A stretch of DNA of 64,000 bases, taken from an uncultured bacterium. Lineage in GTDB: Bacteria; Armatimonadota; Hebobacteria; CAIYQO01. The stretch is from the NCBI GenBank assembly GCA_903928345.1, contig CAIYQO010000029.1, positions 23,617-87,616 on the forward strand, in the 5' to 3' direction. This document shows, piece after piece, positions 50,066 through 59,474 of the stretch. A program made the translations under genes and the position numbers. Numbering within the stretch: position 1 is the first letter of the stretch; each line of letters opens with the position of its first letter. The notes under the pieces were generated by a model. That model was not told the origin of the DNA. It did not search any database and saw only the letters and a program-made list of their open reading frames with translations.

Positions 50066-51198
50066 GCCATGACCCCGCGCAAGGTCTCCTCGTACGCCGC
50101 CACCGCGCGTGCCACCGTCAGCGACGCCACGAATTGCGTGGCCCGCGCCGCCTTCGCGGCGGCCTCCTCCGGCGCCGCCACCACGCGCGCCATCGCCGCG
50201 GCGAGGCCGGCGTCGTCGTCCAGCGGCAGCAGGTAGCCGCCCGCGCCGTCCTCCAGCAATTCGCGCGGGCCGTGCGGGCAGGCGGTGGCGATCACGGGGA
50301 TTCCGCACACCATCGCCTCGGCAATCACCAGAGAAAAGCCCTCGAAGACCGACGTGGAGACCAGTGCCGTCGCCTGCGCCAGGTAGGCCCACGGGTTATC
50401 CACGTAGCCGGGCAGGTGCAGATACGGCGTGAGGCCCAGCGCGTCGGCCTGCGCTTCCAGCGTGCCGCGCAGCGGGCCATCGCCCAGGATCACCAGGTGG
50501 TGCGTGGGGCCGTGCGTCTGCAGGTAGCGGGCATAGGCGCGCAGCAACAGCGCCTGCCCCTTTTGCCCGTCCATGCGTCCGTTGTTGAGAAAGAAGGGCG
50601 GCAACGCCTCCGGCAGCGGCTCCGCCGCGCGGGTGCGAATCAGGGCGGCGTCCAGGGGGTTGTAGATCACCCGCGCGCGCGGCAGCGGGCCGCACAGCGT
50701 CTCTAAATCCGTCTTCACCCCATGGGAGACGCAGCAGACGGCGTCGAAGTGGGGATAGATGGCGCGCACGCGGCGTAGGCGCGAGGCCTTGCCCTGCTGC
50801 TCGAGCAGTTGGGACAGGGAAACCTGCACCAGGGCGACGTAGCGCTTTTTTACCCCCACGGCGCGTTGCAGCGTGCGCACGCCGTGCACCAGCGTGTCGG
50901 TGGTGAGGTGGACCCCGGCGACGAGGATGTCATAGCCGTCGCTGACGCGGGCCAGCGCGCGCAGGGTGCGCAGACGCTCCCAGGGGGTTTTGGCGCGCCC
51001 GCCCAGCAGGTGCGTGGTGACGGCCGGCGCGAGCAGCCCGCGCAGCTCGCCGCCCGGAAACAGGGTGACCAGCCCCACCGGCCAGCCGTCGGCGGCCAGC
51101 CCGTTGGCCACGGAGATGACCACCCGTTCGGCGCCGCCGTGGGAGAGGGCTGGGATGAAGAAGAGCACGCGGGGGGGCGTCGTCATCGCGGGTACCAC
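50062..51198 (-). CDS. Glycosyltransferase family 4
   Basis: PALSHGGAERVVISVANGL, HHLVILGDGPLRGTLEAQADALGL, STSVFEGFSLVIAEAMVCGIPVIAT; start possibly 51186. Confidence 0.9.
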   Translation of the reverse strand: MVPAMTTPPRVLFFIPALSHGGAERVVISVANGLAADGWPVGLVTLFPGGELRGLLAPAVTTHLLGGRAKTPWERLRTLRALARVSDGYDILVAGVHLTTDTLVHGVRTLQRAVGVKKRYVALVQVSLSQLLEQQGKASRLRRVRAIYPHFDAVCCVSHGVKTDLETLCGPLPRARVIYNPLDAALIRTRAAEPLPEALPPFFLNNGRMDGQKGQALLLRAYARYLQTHGPTHHLVILGDGPLRGTLEAQADALGLTPYLHLPGYVDNPWAYLAQATALVSTSVFEGFSLVIAEAMVCGIPVIATACPHGPRELLEDGAGGYLLPLDDDAGLAAAMARVVAAPEEAAAKAARATQFVASLTVARAVAAYEETLRGVMA

Positions 51199-51201
51199 CG
51201 A

Positions 51202-53046
51202 TCAGGCAAGCATGCCGCTTTCCGCAAGCTCGTGCGCCGTTTTGAATTGCATGTCGTACAGGCGGCGGTAGGTGCCGTTCTGCTCGATCAGCTCGTCATG
51301 GGTGCCCACCTCGATGATGTGCCCGTCGTCCATCACCAGGATGCGCGAAGCGTGGCGCACGGTGCTCAGGCGGTGCGCGATGACGAAGCTGGTGCGGCTG
51401 ACCATCAGGCGGTCCAGCGCGTCCTGCACCAGCCGCTCGCTCTGCGTGTCCAGCGCGGAGGTGGCCTCGTCGAGGATGAGGATGCGCGGGTTTTTCAGCA
51501 CCGCGCGGGCGATGGCCACGCGCTGGCGCTGCCCGCCGGAAAGGCGCATGCCGCGCTCGCCGACGATCGTCTGCAACCCCTCGGGCAAGCGTTCGATGAA
51601 CTCCATCGCGTTGGCGGCGTGGGCGGCCGCGACGATTTGCGCCTCGTCCGCGTCGAGCTTCCCGTAGCGGATATTCTCGAAGATCGTGCCGCTGAAGAGG
51701 ATCGGTTCCTGCGGCACGGTGCCGATATGCTCGCGCAGCGATTGCAGCGTGATGTCGCGCAGGTCGTGGTCGTCGATCAGGATGCGCCCCGCGACCGGGT
51801 CATAGAAGCGCGGCAGCATATTGATGATGGTCGTTTTGCCGGCGCCGCTGTGCCCGACCAGGGCGATCACCTCGCCCGGGTGCACGGTGAAGTCCAGGTC
51901 GTGCAGCACCTCCGGGCCGTTGCCGTAGCGGAAGTGCACGTGGTCGAAGGTGACGACGCCCTGCACGTCGGGTAGCGGCACGGCGTCGGGGGCATCGTGA
52001 ATCGTCGACTCGGTGTCCAGCAGCGTGAAGAGGCGGTCGCCCATCCCTTCCGCGGCCATGCGCACCAGGTTGACGCGGGTAAGTTGCTTGAACTGCGCCC
52101 CGCCGCGCTGGGCAAAGAGCACGAAGGCGATGAAGGCCGCCGGCGCCAGGTTGCCCTTGAAGACGAAGAACGCGCCGATGACCACGCCGAGGATCATGCC
52201 GATCATGCTGATGAATTCGGTGCTCGGTGCCGTGGTTTCCATGAGCATGATGGTGCGCAGCGTGCCGCGATAGTACTGCTGGTTCAGCTCGCGCATGCGC
52301 TCGCTCTCGTAGTCCTCCCGCGCGAAGGACTGCACGGTGCGCACGTTGGAGATCGCTTCCACCAGTCCGCCGTTCAGCTTCTCCAGCATCTCCAGCAGGT
52401 TAGTGTTGAAGAAGCGCGTCAGCTTGCCGGTGAGGGCGATCACCCCCCCCAATAGCGGGGCGATGAGCAGGGTGGTGAGGGTCAGCTTCCAACTGATGAG
52501 GAGCATCATGCCCAGCACTTCGATCGTCATCAACGGGGCCTGGATGACGGAACCGAGCTGCGGACCGAGCATGTTTTGCAACAGCACGACGTCGTTCGTG
52601 ATACGCGAGACCATGCCGCCGGTGCTCTCCAGATCGTATTGCGTCGCCGAGAAGCGGATGACCCGTTCGAACAGGCGCTGGCGCAGATCCCGCCCCGCCA
52701 GGTTGGCGAACTTGTTCATCAGGTAGCTCTGGCGGGCGTCCAGCGCGCATTTGATGAGGATGATGAGACCGGTGAAGAGGGCAATGCCGATAACCATGCG
52801 CAGCGTGTCGCCGGAATGCAGCATCCGGTCGATGTCACGAAAATAATCGTGGCCGCTGATGTTGATCACCGGCTTGCGCCCCAGCGCCGCGGAGCCGACC
52901 ACCAGGTAGAGCAACACCGAGAAGCAGAGCAGCACCCCGTTGTCGAGCAGCGTGGTGATGACCATGAGCAGCAAACCCATGAACATCACGTGGTGGTACG
53001 GACGGGTGAACTTGAATATGCGCGGTATCATCGAATGCTGTGCCAT
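51202..53046 (-). CDS. ABC transporter ATP-binding/permease protein (MsbA/exporter type)
   Basis: Six-TM N-terminal half; Walker A GHSGAGKTTI, signature LSGGQRQRVAIARAVL, Walker B ILILDEATSALD. Confidence 0.93.
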   Translation of the reverse strand: MAQHSMIPRIFKFTRPYHHVMFMGLLLMVITTLLDNGVLLCFSVLLYLVVGSAALGRKPVINISGHDYFRDIDRMLHSGDTLRMVIGIALFTGLIILIKCALDARQSYLMNKFANLAGRDLRQRLFERVIRFSATQYDLESTGGMVSRITNDVVLLQNMLGPQLGSVIQAPLMTIEVLGMMLLISWKLTLTTLLIAPLLGGVIALTGKLTRFFNTNLLEMLEKLNGGLVEAISNVRTVQSFAREDYESERMRELNQQYYRGTLRTIMLMETTAPSTEFISMIGMILGVVIGAFFVFKGNLAPAAFIAFVLFAQRGGAQFKQLTRVNLVRMAAEGMGDRLFTLLDTESTIHDAPDAVPLPDVQGVVTFDHVHFRYGNGPEVLHDLDFTVHPGEVIALVGHSGAGKTTIINMLPRFYDPVAGRILIDDHDLRDITLQSLREHIGTVPQEPILFSGTIFENIRYGKLDADEAQIVAAAHAANAMEFIERLPEGLQTIVGERGMRLSGGQRQRVAIARAVLKNPRILILDEATSALDTQSERLVQDALDRLMVSRTSFVIAHRLSTVRHASRILVMDDGHIIEVGTHDELIEQNGTYRRLYDMQFKTAHELAESGMLA

Positions 53047-53237
53047 AGGACTCCCAACGCGCTATTATACGCGCTTCCCCTCACCCGGGCTAGCCCACGT
53101 TATATAGAACATTTCGAAGAATGCCTCAGCCGGCCCGGCAATCCTTTGATTCGTCAAACAGCCGGGCCAGGGGTTCGGCGCCGGCAAAGTAGACGCCGCG
53201 CAAGGATTTTCACCGCCGACGGCCAATAGGAGAAGGC

Positions 53238-54116
53238 GTGAGCACCATGCTGAGTGTCGCGGAGGCGCGGTTGCTGTATACCGGCCACACGCCGCCCGAC
53301 GCGGCGTGGGAGATGGCGGCGCACACGCACCCGCACTGGGAATTCGTCTATTTCCTGCGCGGGTGCGGGCGCATCGACACGCCGTCGCGCACGCTGCACC
53401 CGCAGCAGTACTACCTGGCCGTCTACCCGCCCGGCCTCTCCCACGCCGAGCGCGCCGACCCGCTGGAGCCGGAGGACACCATCTTCCTGGGCGTGGAGGT
53501 GGCGGGCGCGGTGCCCGCGGGCGCGCCGCCCCTGCTGCCCGACCCGCGCGGCGAGCTGCGCTGGCTGGCAGAGCGGTTGCTGGAGGAGGTGACGACCCAC
53601 GGCGTCTCCGCACTGGCCACCCACTACACGCGCGCCTTTCTGCTCCTCATCGAGCGCGGGTGGGCCGCGCAGCCCGCCGGGCGGCCCGACGCGGTGGAGG
53701 CTGCGGTGCAATACCTGCACGCCAACTTCACCCGCCGCCTCACGCTGGCGGAGCTGGCCGGGGTGGGCCGCGTGAGCCCCACCCACCTGGCGCACCGCTT
53801 CACCGCCCGTCTGGGTGAGAGCCCCATGCGCTACCTGCAACGCGTGCGGCTGGAAGCGGGTAAGCGCCTGCTCGCCACCACCGACCTCTCCGTGCAGGAG
53901 ATCGCCCGGCACGTCGGCTTCGACGATCCGCTCTATTTCAGCCGGGTGCTCAAGCGCACCACCGGCGCCAGCCCCAGCGGCTACCGCCGTGCCGTGAAGA
54001 ACGCAACCACGTCCATCCCGGCCGCACCCCCGTCCATTCCCAATGGGGAGGGGGGAGCGTATGATCGTGCAAGCGCGTACCCTCACCCCCCAAGCCCCCC
54101 TTTCCTAGAGGGATGA
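53238..54116 (+). CDS. AraC-family transcriptional regulator
   Basis: Cupin-like N-terminus plus double HTH (RRLTLAELAGVGRVSPTHLAHRFTARLGESPMRYLQRVRLEAGKRLLATTDLSVQEIARHVGFDDPLYFSRVLKRTTGASPSGYR); start may be 53247. Confidence 0.9.
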   Translation: MSTMLSVAEARLLYTGHTPPDAAWEMAAHTHPHWEFVYFLRGCGRIDTPSRTLHPQQYYLAVYPPGLSHAERADPLEPEDTIFLGVEVAGAVPAGAPPLLPDPRGELRWLAERLLEEVTTHGVSALATHYTRAFLLLIERGWAAQPAGRPDAVEAAVQYLHANFTRRLTLAELAGVGRVSPTHLAHRFTARLGESPMRYLQRVRLEAGKRLLATTDLSVQEIARHVGFDDPLYFSRVLKRTTGASPSGYRRAVKNATTSIPAAPPSIPNGEGGAYDRASAYPHPPSPPFLEG

Positions 54117-54136
54117 GGGGAGAGTAGGCCTCGTTG

Positions 54137-54226
54137 ACATCGTACTCGTGCTCGTAATCGACCCCCGTTTTGTCCTGGAGGGGCCGATTCGATTACGATT
54201 ACGATTACGAGCACGAGCACGATAGA
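54137..54226. repeat. CGAGCA/CGATTA hexamer inverted repeat
   Basis: TCGTACTCGTGCTCGTAATCG ... CGATTACGATTACGAGCACGAGCACGA. Confidence 0.7.
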
Positions 54227-54255
54227 GATAACGACAACCTGGAAAGGAGTTCGCC

Positions 54256-55680
54256 ATGAAGATCGCCATGATCGGGGCGGGCAGCATCGTCTTCTGCAAA
54301 ACGCTGCTGAACGATATGCTGTCGACCCCGGCGCTGCAAGGCGCCACGTTTGCGTTGATGAGTCCCACCGAGCCTAAGCTGCGGCGCATGGAAGCCTTCG
54401 CCAAGCGGATGGTCGCGGAGAACGGGCTGCCGGCGACGATCGAGGCCACCACCGACCGCCGCGCGGCCATCGCCGACGCCGACTACGTCATCAGTATGGT
54501 GCAGGTCGGCGGCGTGGACGCCTTCAAGTTCGATTATGAGATCCCGATGAAGTACGGCGTGGATCAGTGCATCGGCGACTCCCTCGGCCCAGGCGGGGTG
54601 TTGCGCGGCCTGCGCAGCGCGCCGGTGATGGCGCAGATCGTGCACGACATGGAAGACGTGGCCCGGCCCGGCGCCATCCTGCTCAACTACACCAACCCGA
54701 TGGCCGCCGTCTGCTACGGGTTGGGGAAGATCTCCAACGTGCCCTTCATCGGCCTCTGCCACGGCGTGCAGACCACCCTCGACCTCATCGCCGGCTACCT
54801 GCGCGTGCCCAAGGCGGAGATCGACTACCTGGTGGGCGGCATCAACCACATGGCGTGGTTCCTGAAGATCGTCCATAACGGGCAGGACATGTATCCGAAG
54901 TTCAAAGCCCTCTGCGAGCAGCCGGAATACTACATCAACGAGAAGGTGCGCATCGAGGTGATGCGTCACTTCGGCTACTTCATGACGGAGAGCACCGGCC
55001 ACCTGTCGGAATACCTCCCCTGGTTCCGCAGCTCCCAGCGCGGACTGGACGCCTACTGCGACGAGCCGGCCTTCGGTGGCGAAACGGGCGCGTACTACCA
55101 CTACTGCGCCATGCTGGCGGAGAAGTACAAGACCGTCGACCCGCTGGTCTTCGAGACTGCCGTGCTGCAGCCGCGCAGCGCGGAGTACTGCTCGTACATC
55201 CTGGAAGCGCACGAGACGGGCAAACCGTTCCGCCTGCAGGGGAACATCCGCAACGACGGGTACATTACCAACCTGCCGCAGGGGTGCTGCGTGGAAGTGC
55301 CGGTGTATGTCGATCGCGAAGGGCTGCACCCGCTGCGCATCGGCGACCTGCCCGTGCAACTGGCGGCGCTGAACCAGAGCAACGTCACCGTGCAGACCCT
55401 CGCCGTCGAGGCGGGCATCTCCGGCGATCCCGAGCTGGTGATGGCCGCCATCGCCCTCGACCCGCTCACCTCCGCGGTGTGCACGCTGCAGGAAATCCGC
55501 GCGATGACCGCCGAGTTGCTGACGGCGGAAGCCCAATGGCTGCCGCAGTTCGCCGGCAAAACCCTCGTCGCCGTCCCCGCCATCCCCACCCCGCCGGGCA
55601 CGAAGCACGCCGAAGTGCCCCTCGACCCGGCGCTGGCCATCAGCAAACGGTTCGGCACGCTGGCGACGCAGGGAAATTGA
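54256..55680 (+). CDS. Glycoside hydrolase family 4 (alpha-galactosidase/alpha-glucosidase type)
   Basis: KIAMIGAGSIVFCKTLLNDML, LLNYTNPMAAV, GLCHGVQTTLDLI, VGGINHMAWFLKI. Confidence 0.9.
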   Translation: MKIAMIGAGSIVFCKTLLNDMLSTPALQGATFALMSPTEPKLRRMEAFAKRMVAENGLPATIEATTDRRAAIADADYVISMVQVGGVDAFKFDYEIPMKYGVDQCIGDSLGPGGVLRGLRSAPVMAQIVHDMEDVARPGAILLNYTNPMAAVCYGLGKISNVPFIGLCHGVQTTLDLIAGYLRVPKAEIDYLVGGINHMAWFLKIVHNGQDMYPKFKALCEQPEYYINEKVRIEVMRHFGYFMTESTGHLSEYLPWFRSSQRGLDAYCDEPAFGGETGAYYHYCAMLAEKYKTVDPLVFETAVLQPRSAEYCSYILEAHETGKPFRLQGNIRNDGYITNLPQGCCVEVPVYVDREGLHPLRIGDLPVQLAALNQSNVTVQTLAVEAGISGDPELVMAAIALDPLTSAVCTLQEIRAMTAELLTAEAQWLPQFAGKTLVAVPAIPTPPGTKHAEVPLDPALAISKRFGTLATQGN

Positions 55681-55684
55681 CGTC

Positions 55685-55780
55685 ACCTCTCCCCCAACCC
55701 CCTCCCCTCGAGGGAAGGGGGCTCTGAAATACAATCCAACCTCCCCCTTCCCTCGAGGGAAGGGGGCCGGGGGGTTAGGT
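55685..55780. repeat. Compound inverted repeat
   Basis: ACCTCTCCCCCAACCCCCTCCCCTCGAGGGAAGGGGG ... CCCCCTTCCCTCGAGGGAAGGGGGCCGGGGGGTTAGGT. Confidence 0.7.
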
Positions 55781-55798
55781 CCCCCGAAGGAGTTTCGC

Positions 55799-56857
55799 AT
55801 GTCTAAAGTAAAGATCGGTTTCGTCGGGGTCGGCGGCATGGGGCAGTGCGCCCATTTGAAGAACTACATGACCGTGCCCGACTGTGAAGTGGTGGCGCTC
55901 GCCGAGGTGCGCGCGGAGCTGGGGCAGAAGGTCGCCCAGCGCTACGGCATTCCGCGCGTCTACCGCACGCACGAAGAGATGCTGGCGGTCGAGAAGCTGG
56001 ACGGTATCGTGGCCCCGCAGCCCTTCACCCGCCACGGGACGCTGGTGCCGGAGCTGCTGAAGGCGGGCGTGCCCATCTTCACCGAAAAGCCCCTCGCGGG
56101 CACCATCGCCATGGGCGAGAAGATCCTCGCCACGCTGGCCAATAGCGGCACCTGGCACATGGTGGGCTACCATAAGCGCAGCGACCCGGCGAGCATGTAT
56201 GCCCGCGCCGAGATTCGCCGCCTGCAGCAGACCGGCGAGCTGGGCAAAATGACCTACGTGCGCATCCTCATGCCCGCCGGCGACTGGGTGGCCAACGGCT
56301 TCATCGATCTGGTCACCAGCGACGTGCCCGGCCCGGAACTGCAGTGGGATCCCCCCGCGGCGGACATGGACAAGGCGACCTACGACGCCTACATCGGCTT
56401 CGTGAACTACTACATCCACCAGGTCAACTTCATGCGCTACATGCTCGGTGAAACGTACCACGTCAGCTACGCGGCGCCCAGCGGCGTGCTGCTGGCGGTG
56501 GAAAGCGCGAGCGGCATCGCCGGCGTCATCGAGATGTCCCCCTACCAGACCTCCATCGACTGGCAGGAGTCCATCCTCGTCGCCTTCGAGCACGGCTACG
56601 TGAAGATCGAGCTGCCTGCCCCGCTGGCGAGCAACCGCCCGGGCCGCGTGGAAATCCTGCGCGATCCCGGCAACGGCGCCACCCCGACGACCACCGTGCC
56701 GCAACTCCCGTGGATCCACGCCATGCGCCAGCAGGCGATGAACTTCGTGGCCGCCATCAAGGGCGACATCGCCCCCCTGTGCGAAGCCCCCGAAGCCCTG
56801 GAAGACCTGCGCGTGGCCAAGCAGTACATCGACCTGAAAAAGGGCGTGACGGTCTAG
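55799..56857 (+). CDS. Gfo/Idh/MocA family oxidoreductase
   Basis: VKIGFVGVGGMGQCAHLKNY dinucleotide-binding motif; GVPIFTEKPLAGT (EKP motif). Confidence 0.92.
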   Translation: MSKVKIGFVGVGGMGQCAHLKNYMTVPDCEVVALAEVRAELGQKVAQRYGIPRVYRTHEEMLAVEKLDGIVAPQPFTRHGTLVPELLKAGVPIFTEKPLAGTIAMGEKILATLANSGTWHMVGYHKRSDPASMYARAEIRRLQQTGELGKMTYVRILMPAGDWVANGFIDLVTSDVPGPELQWDPPAADMDKATYDAYIGFVNYYIHQVNFMRYMLGETYHVSYAAPSGVLLAVESASGIAGVIEMSPYQTSIDWQESILVAFEHGYVKIELPAPLASNRPGRVEILRDPGNGATPTTTVPQLPWIHAMRQQAMNFVAAIKGDIAPLCEAPEALEDLRVAKQYIDLKKGVTV

Positions 56858-56859
56858 GA

Positions 56860-57006
56860 GAAACGAACCGCAAAGGCGCCAAGGACGCAAAGGGGAACGC
56901 AAAGAGGGAGAAATTGGGCCGGGTGCGCCAACCCACCCTCCCTTCCGCAGGAATAAAGATTTCCCTTTGCGCTACCTTCGTGTTCTTTGCGCCTTTGCGG
57001 TTTTCG
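56860..57006. repeat. CGCAAAG-type inverted repeat, copy 2
   Basis: ACGAACCGCAAAGGCGCCAAGGACGCAAAGG ... GTGTTCTTTGCGCCTTTGCGGTTTTCGT. Confidence 0.75.
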
Positions 57007-57025
57007 TCCCCTCAGGAGAATAACG

Positions 57026-58117
57026 ATGCAGTTGACCTGTGGCGAGCGCGTGGTGCGCTGTTTGCTTGGCGAGCCGGTGGATCACGTGCCCTATGGCGTG
57101 GGGATCGGGTGGGCGCCGTGGGGGGAGACGTATGCGCGCTGGTGCGCGGAGACGGGCAACCCCAAGCTCGACGTGGCGCGGGAACTCGGCTTCGACGGCA
57201 GCTTCGCCGGGCCGGCGATGGTGCAGGGGATGCACCCCGTCTTCCCGCACACCGTGCTGAGCGAGGACGCGGAGACCATCACCTACCGCGACGAGCGGGG
57301 CATCACCAAGCGCGACCGGCGCGACGGGCATTCGATGCCGCAGTTTATCGACTACCCGGTGAAGACGCGCGCGGACTGGGAGACGCTGAAGACCGAGCGC
57401 CTGCGGCTGGACGACACGGATCGCGTCTCGGAGGACTGGCCCGCCTTTCGCGCACGAATCGCCGCGAGCGGCGAGGCGGTGCAGGTGGGGTGGTTCCCCT
57501 ACGGCCCCTTCGGCACCGCGCGCGATTTGATGGGCGACGAGGAGCTGCTCGTCGCCTTCTACGACGACCAGGAGCTGGTCGCGGACATGATGGCGCACTG
57601 CACCAGCCTGTGGCTGGCCGTGTGGGCGCAGGTCGCCGCCGCGGTGCAGATCGACCACATTCACATCTGGGAGGATATGTCGGGCCGCCAGGGGTCGCTC
57701 ATCTCCATGGCGATGGTGGAGCGCTTCATGATGCCGCAGTACGACCGCATCGCCGCCTTCGCTCGCGAGCACGGCGTGCGCATCGTCTCGGTGGATACCG
57801 ACGGCGATTGCGGCGAACTGGTGCCGGTGATGATGCGCCACGGCATCAACATGTTCCTCCCCTTCGAGGTGCAGGCGGGCAACGATATCCTGGCCTACCG
57901 CGCGCAATACCCCGAGCTGGGCATTATGGGCGGGCTGGACAAGCGCGCGCTGGCCGCGGACCGGGCGGCGATCGACGTCGAGATGGCGAAGGCCAAGGCG
58001 ATGCTCGCGCATGGCCGCTTCGTCCCCGGCTTCGACCACCTCATCCCCCCCGACGTACCCTGGGACAACTTCCGCTACGCCGCCGAGCGCATGCGGGAGA
58101 TCTGCTTCGAAGCGTAG
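57026..58117 (+). CDS. Uroporphyrinogen decarboxylase-family (UroD/MtaA-like) protein
   Basis: MQLTCGERVVRCLLGEPVDHVPYGVG, IHIWEDMSGRQGSLISMAMVERFMMPQYDRI, LGIMGGLDKRAL; RBS AGGAG. Confidence 0.85.
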   Translation: MQLTCGERVVRCLLGEPVDHVPYGVGIGWAPWGETYARWCAETGNPKLDVARELGFDGSFAGPAMVQGMHPVFPHTVLSEDAETITYRDERGITKRDRRDGHSMPQFIDYPVKTRADWETLKTERLRLDDTDRVSEDWPAFRARIAASGEAVQVGWFPYGPFGTARDLMGDEELLVAFYDDQELVADMMAHCTSLWLAVWAQVAAAVQIDHIHIWEDMSGRQGSLISMAMVERFMMPQYDRIAAFAREHGVRIVSVDTDGDCGELVPVMMRHGINMFLPFEVQAGNDILAYRAQYPELGIMGGLDKRALAADRAAIDVEMAKAKAMLAHGRFVPGFDHLIPPDVPWDNFRYAAERMREICFEA

Positions 58118-58131
58118 TCAGATTGAGACGA

Positions 58132-58336
58132 TTCACCGCAAAGGCGCAGAGGACGCAAAGGAGACGCAAAGGGGTTGGGGTTGGGCCGGGTGCTAGGACG
58201 ATCGCCGATCAGGTTTATTCTCGGTCACTGTTTGGAAAGGGGCGAAGAGCCCAGCCGAGTTTCCGAACCTTTCCATCTCAGAATTAAAAACAAGTTCTTT
58301 GCGTGTCCTTTGCGCCCTTTGCGTCTTTGCGGTGAA
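58132..58336. repeat. CGCAAAG-type inverted repeat, copy 3
   Basis: TTCACCGCAAAGGCGCAGAGGACGCAAAGGAGACGCAAAG ... CTTTGCGTGTCCTTTGCGCCCTTTGCGTCTTTGCGGTGAA. Confidence 0.8.
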
Positions 58337-58363
58337 CAACATTTTTTTCCGAAGGAGCAACAT

Positions 58364-59452
58364 ATGCCGGTCAAATTCCGCAAGGTGTGGATCTCCGACG
58401 AGACGTTCGAGTCGGCGGGGGTCTTCGATGTCAACAACGACGGTGTCCTCGACATCGTCTCCGGCGCCTTCTGGTACGAAGGCCCGGACTTCCGTAAGAA
58501 GCACGAAATCGGCGCCGTGCAGGCCGCCGGCGAGTACTTCGACGACTTCTCCACCATCCCGTTGGACATCGACGGCGACGGCTACCTGGACTACTTCACC
58601 GGCGGCTGGTGGGGCAACTCGCTACGTTGGCGCAAGAACCCCGGCGCCGCGGGGGGCGCGTGGCCGGAGACGATTATTGCCGAGACCGGCAACATCGAAT
58701 CCACCCGCGCGTGGGACGTGGACGGCGACGGCATGGTCGAAATCGTGCCCAACACCCCCGGCGCCCAGCTGGTGGTGTACAAGCTGAAGGTCGACGCCGC
58801 GGGCAAGGGCACGGGCGAATTCGACAAGCACGTCATCTACAATGAAGCGCAAGGCCACGGGCTGGGCTTCGGCGACATCTCCGGTTCGGGCCGCGGCGAC
58901 TTCGTGCTCAACAAGGGTTGGCTGGAAGCGCCGGCAGACCCCTTCACCGGCACGTGGACCCTCCACCCCGACTTCGAGCTGGGCTGGGACGCCAGCGTGC
59001 CCATCCTCGTCGAGGACGTGAACGGCGACGGCTTGAACGACATTATTGTGGGCCGCGGCCACAACTACGGGCTCGATTGGTACGAGCAGGGTCGCGACGC
59101 CGCCGGCAACCGCACCTGGACGCGCCACCCCATCGACCCCTTCTACTCGCAATACCACGACCTGCAGTGGGCGGACATCGACGGCGACGGGAAGCCCGAG
59201 CTGGTCACCGGCAAGCGCCACCGCGCCCATTGCGGCAACGATCCCGGCGAATGGGACGACATGAATATCGTCTACTTCAAGTGGAACGGCGAGTCCTTCA
59301 CCAAGTGCATCATCGACTTCGCCCGCATCGAGCAAGGCCCCAGCGGCGTCGGCATCTTCTTCCAACTCGCCGACCTCCGCCACACCGGCCGCCTCGACCT
59401 CATCGCCCCGGGCAAAGACGGGCTGTACGTGTACTATAACGAAGGGATGTAA
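58364..59452 (+). CDS. FG-GAP/VCBS repeat beta-propeller protein without obvious signal peptide
   Basis: Repeated DVNNDGVLDIVSG, DIDGDGYLDYFTG, DVDGDGMVEIVPN, DVNGDGLNDIIVG, DIDGDGKPELVTG; RBS GAAGGAG. Confidence 0.85.
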   Translation: MPVKFRKVWISDETFESAGVFDVNNDGVLDIVSGAFWYEGPDFRKKHEIGAVQAAGEYFDDFSTIPLDIDGDGYLDYFTGGWWGNSLRWRKNPGAAGGAWPETIIAETGNIESTRAWDVDGDGMVEIVPNTPGAQLVVYKLKVDAAGKGTGEFDKHVIYNEAQGHGLGFGDISGSGRGDFVLNKGWLEAPADPFTGTWTLHPDFELGWDASVPILVEDVNGDGLNDIIVGRGHNYGLDWYEQGRDAAGNRTWTRHPIDPFYSQYHDLQWADIDGDGKPELVTGKRHRAHCGNDPGEWDDMNIVYFKWNGESFTKCIIDFARIEQGPSGVGIFFQLADLRHTGRLDLIAPGKDGLYVYYNEGM

Positions 59453-59474
59453 GGTCAGCATCCGTTAGGTATTC

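Noticed and set aside
54137-54226. CRISPR-like periodic repeat
   Set aside because: Units are contiguous hexamers in inverted orientation with no spacers and no cas genes.
54105-54470. 121-aa minus-strand ORF with RARARNRNRNR
   Set aside because: Translation of hexamer repeats antisense to GH4.
56710-58287. 525-aa plus-strand ORF spanning the CGCAAAG repeats (NRKGAKDAKGNAKREK)
   Set aside because: Out-of-frame overlap of Gfo/Idh and UroD-like genes plus translated repeat; not a protein.
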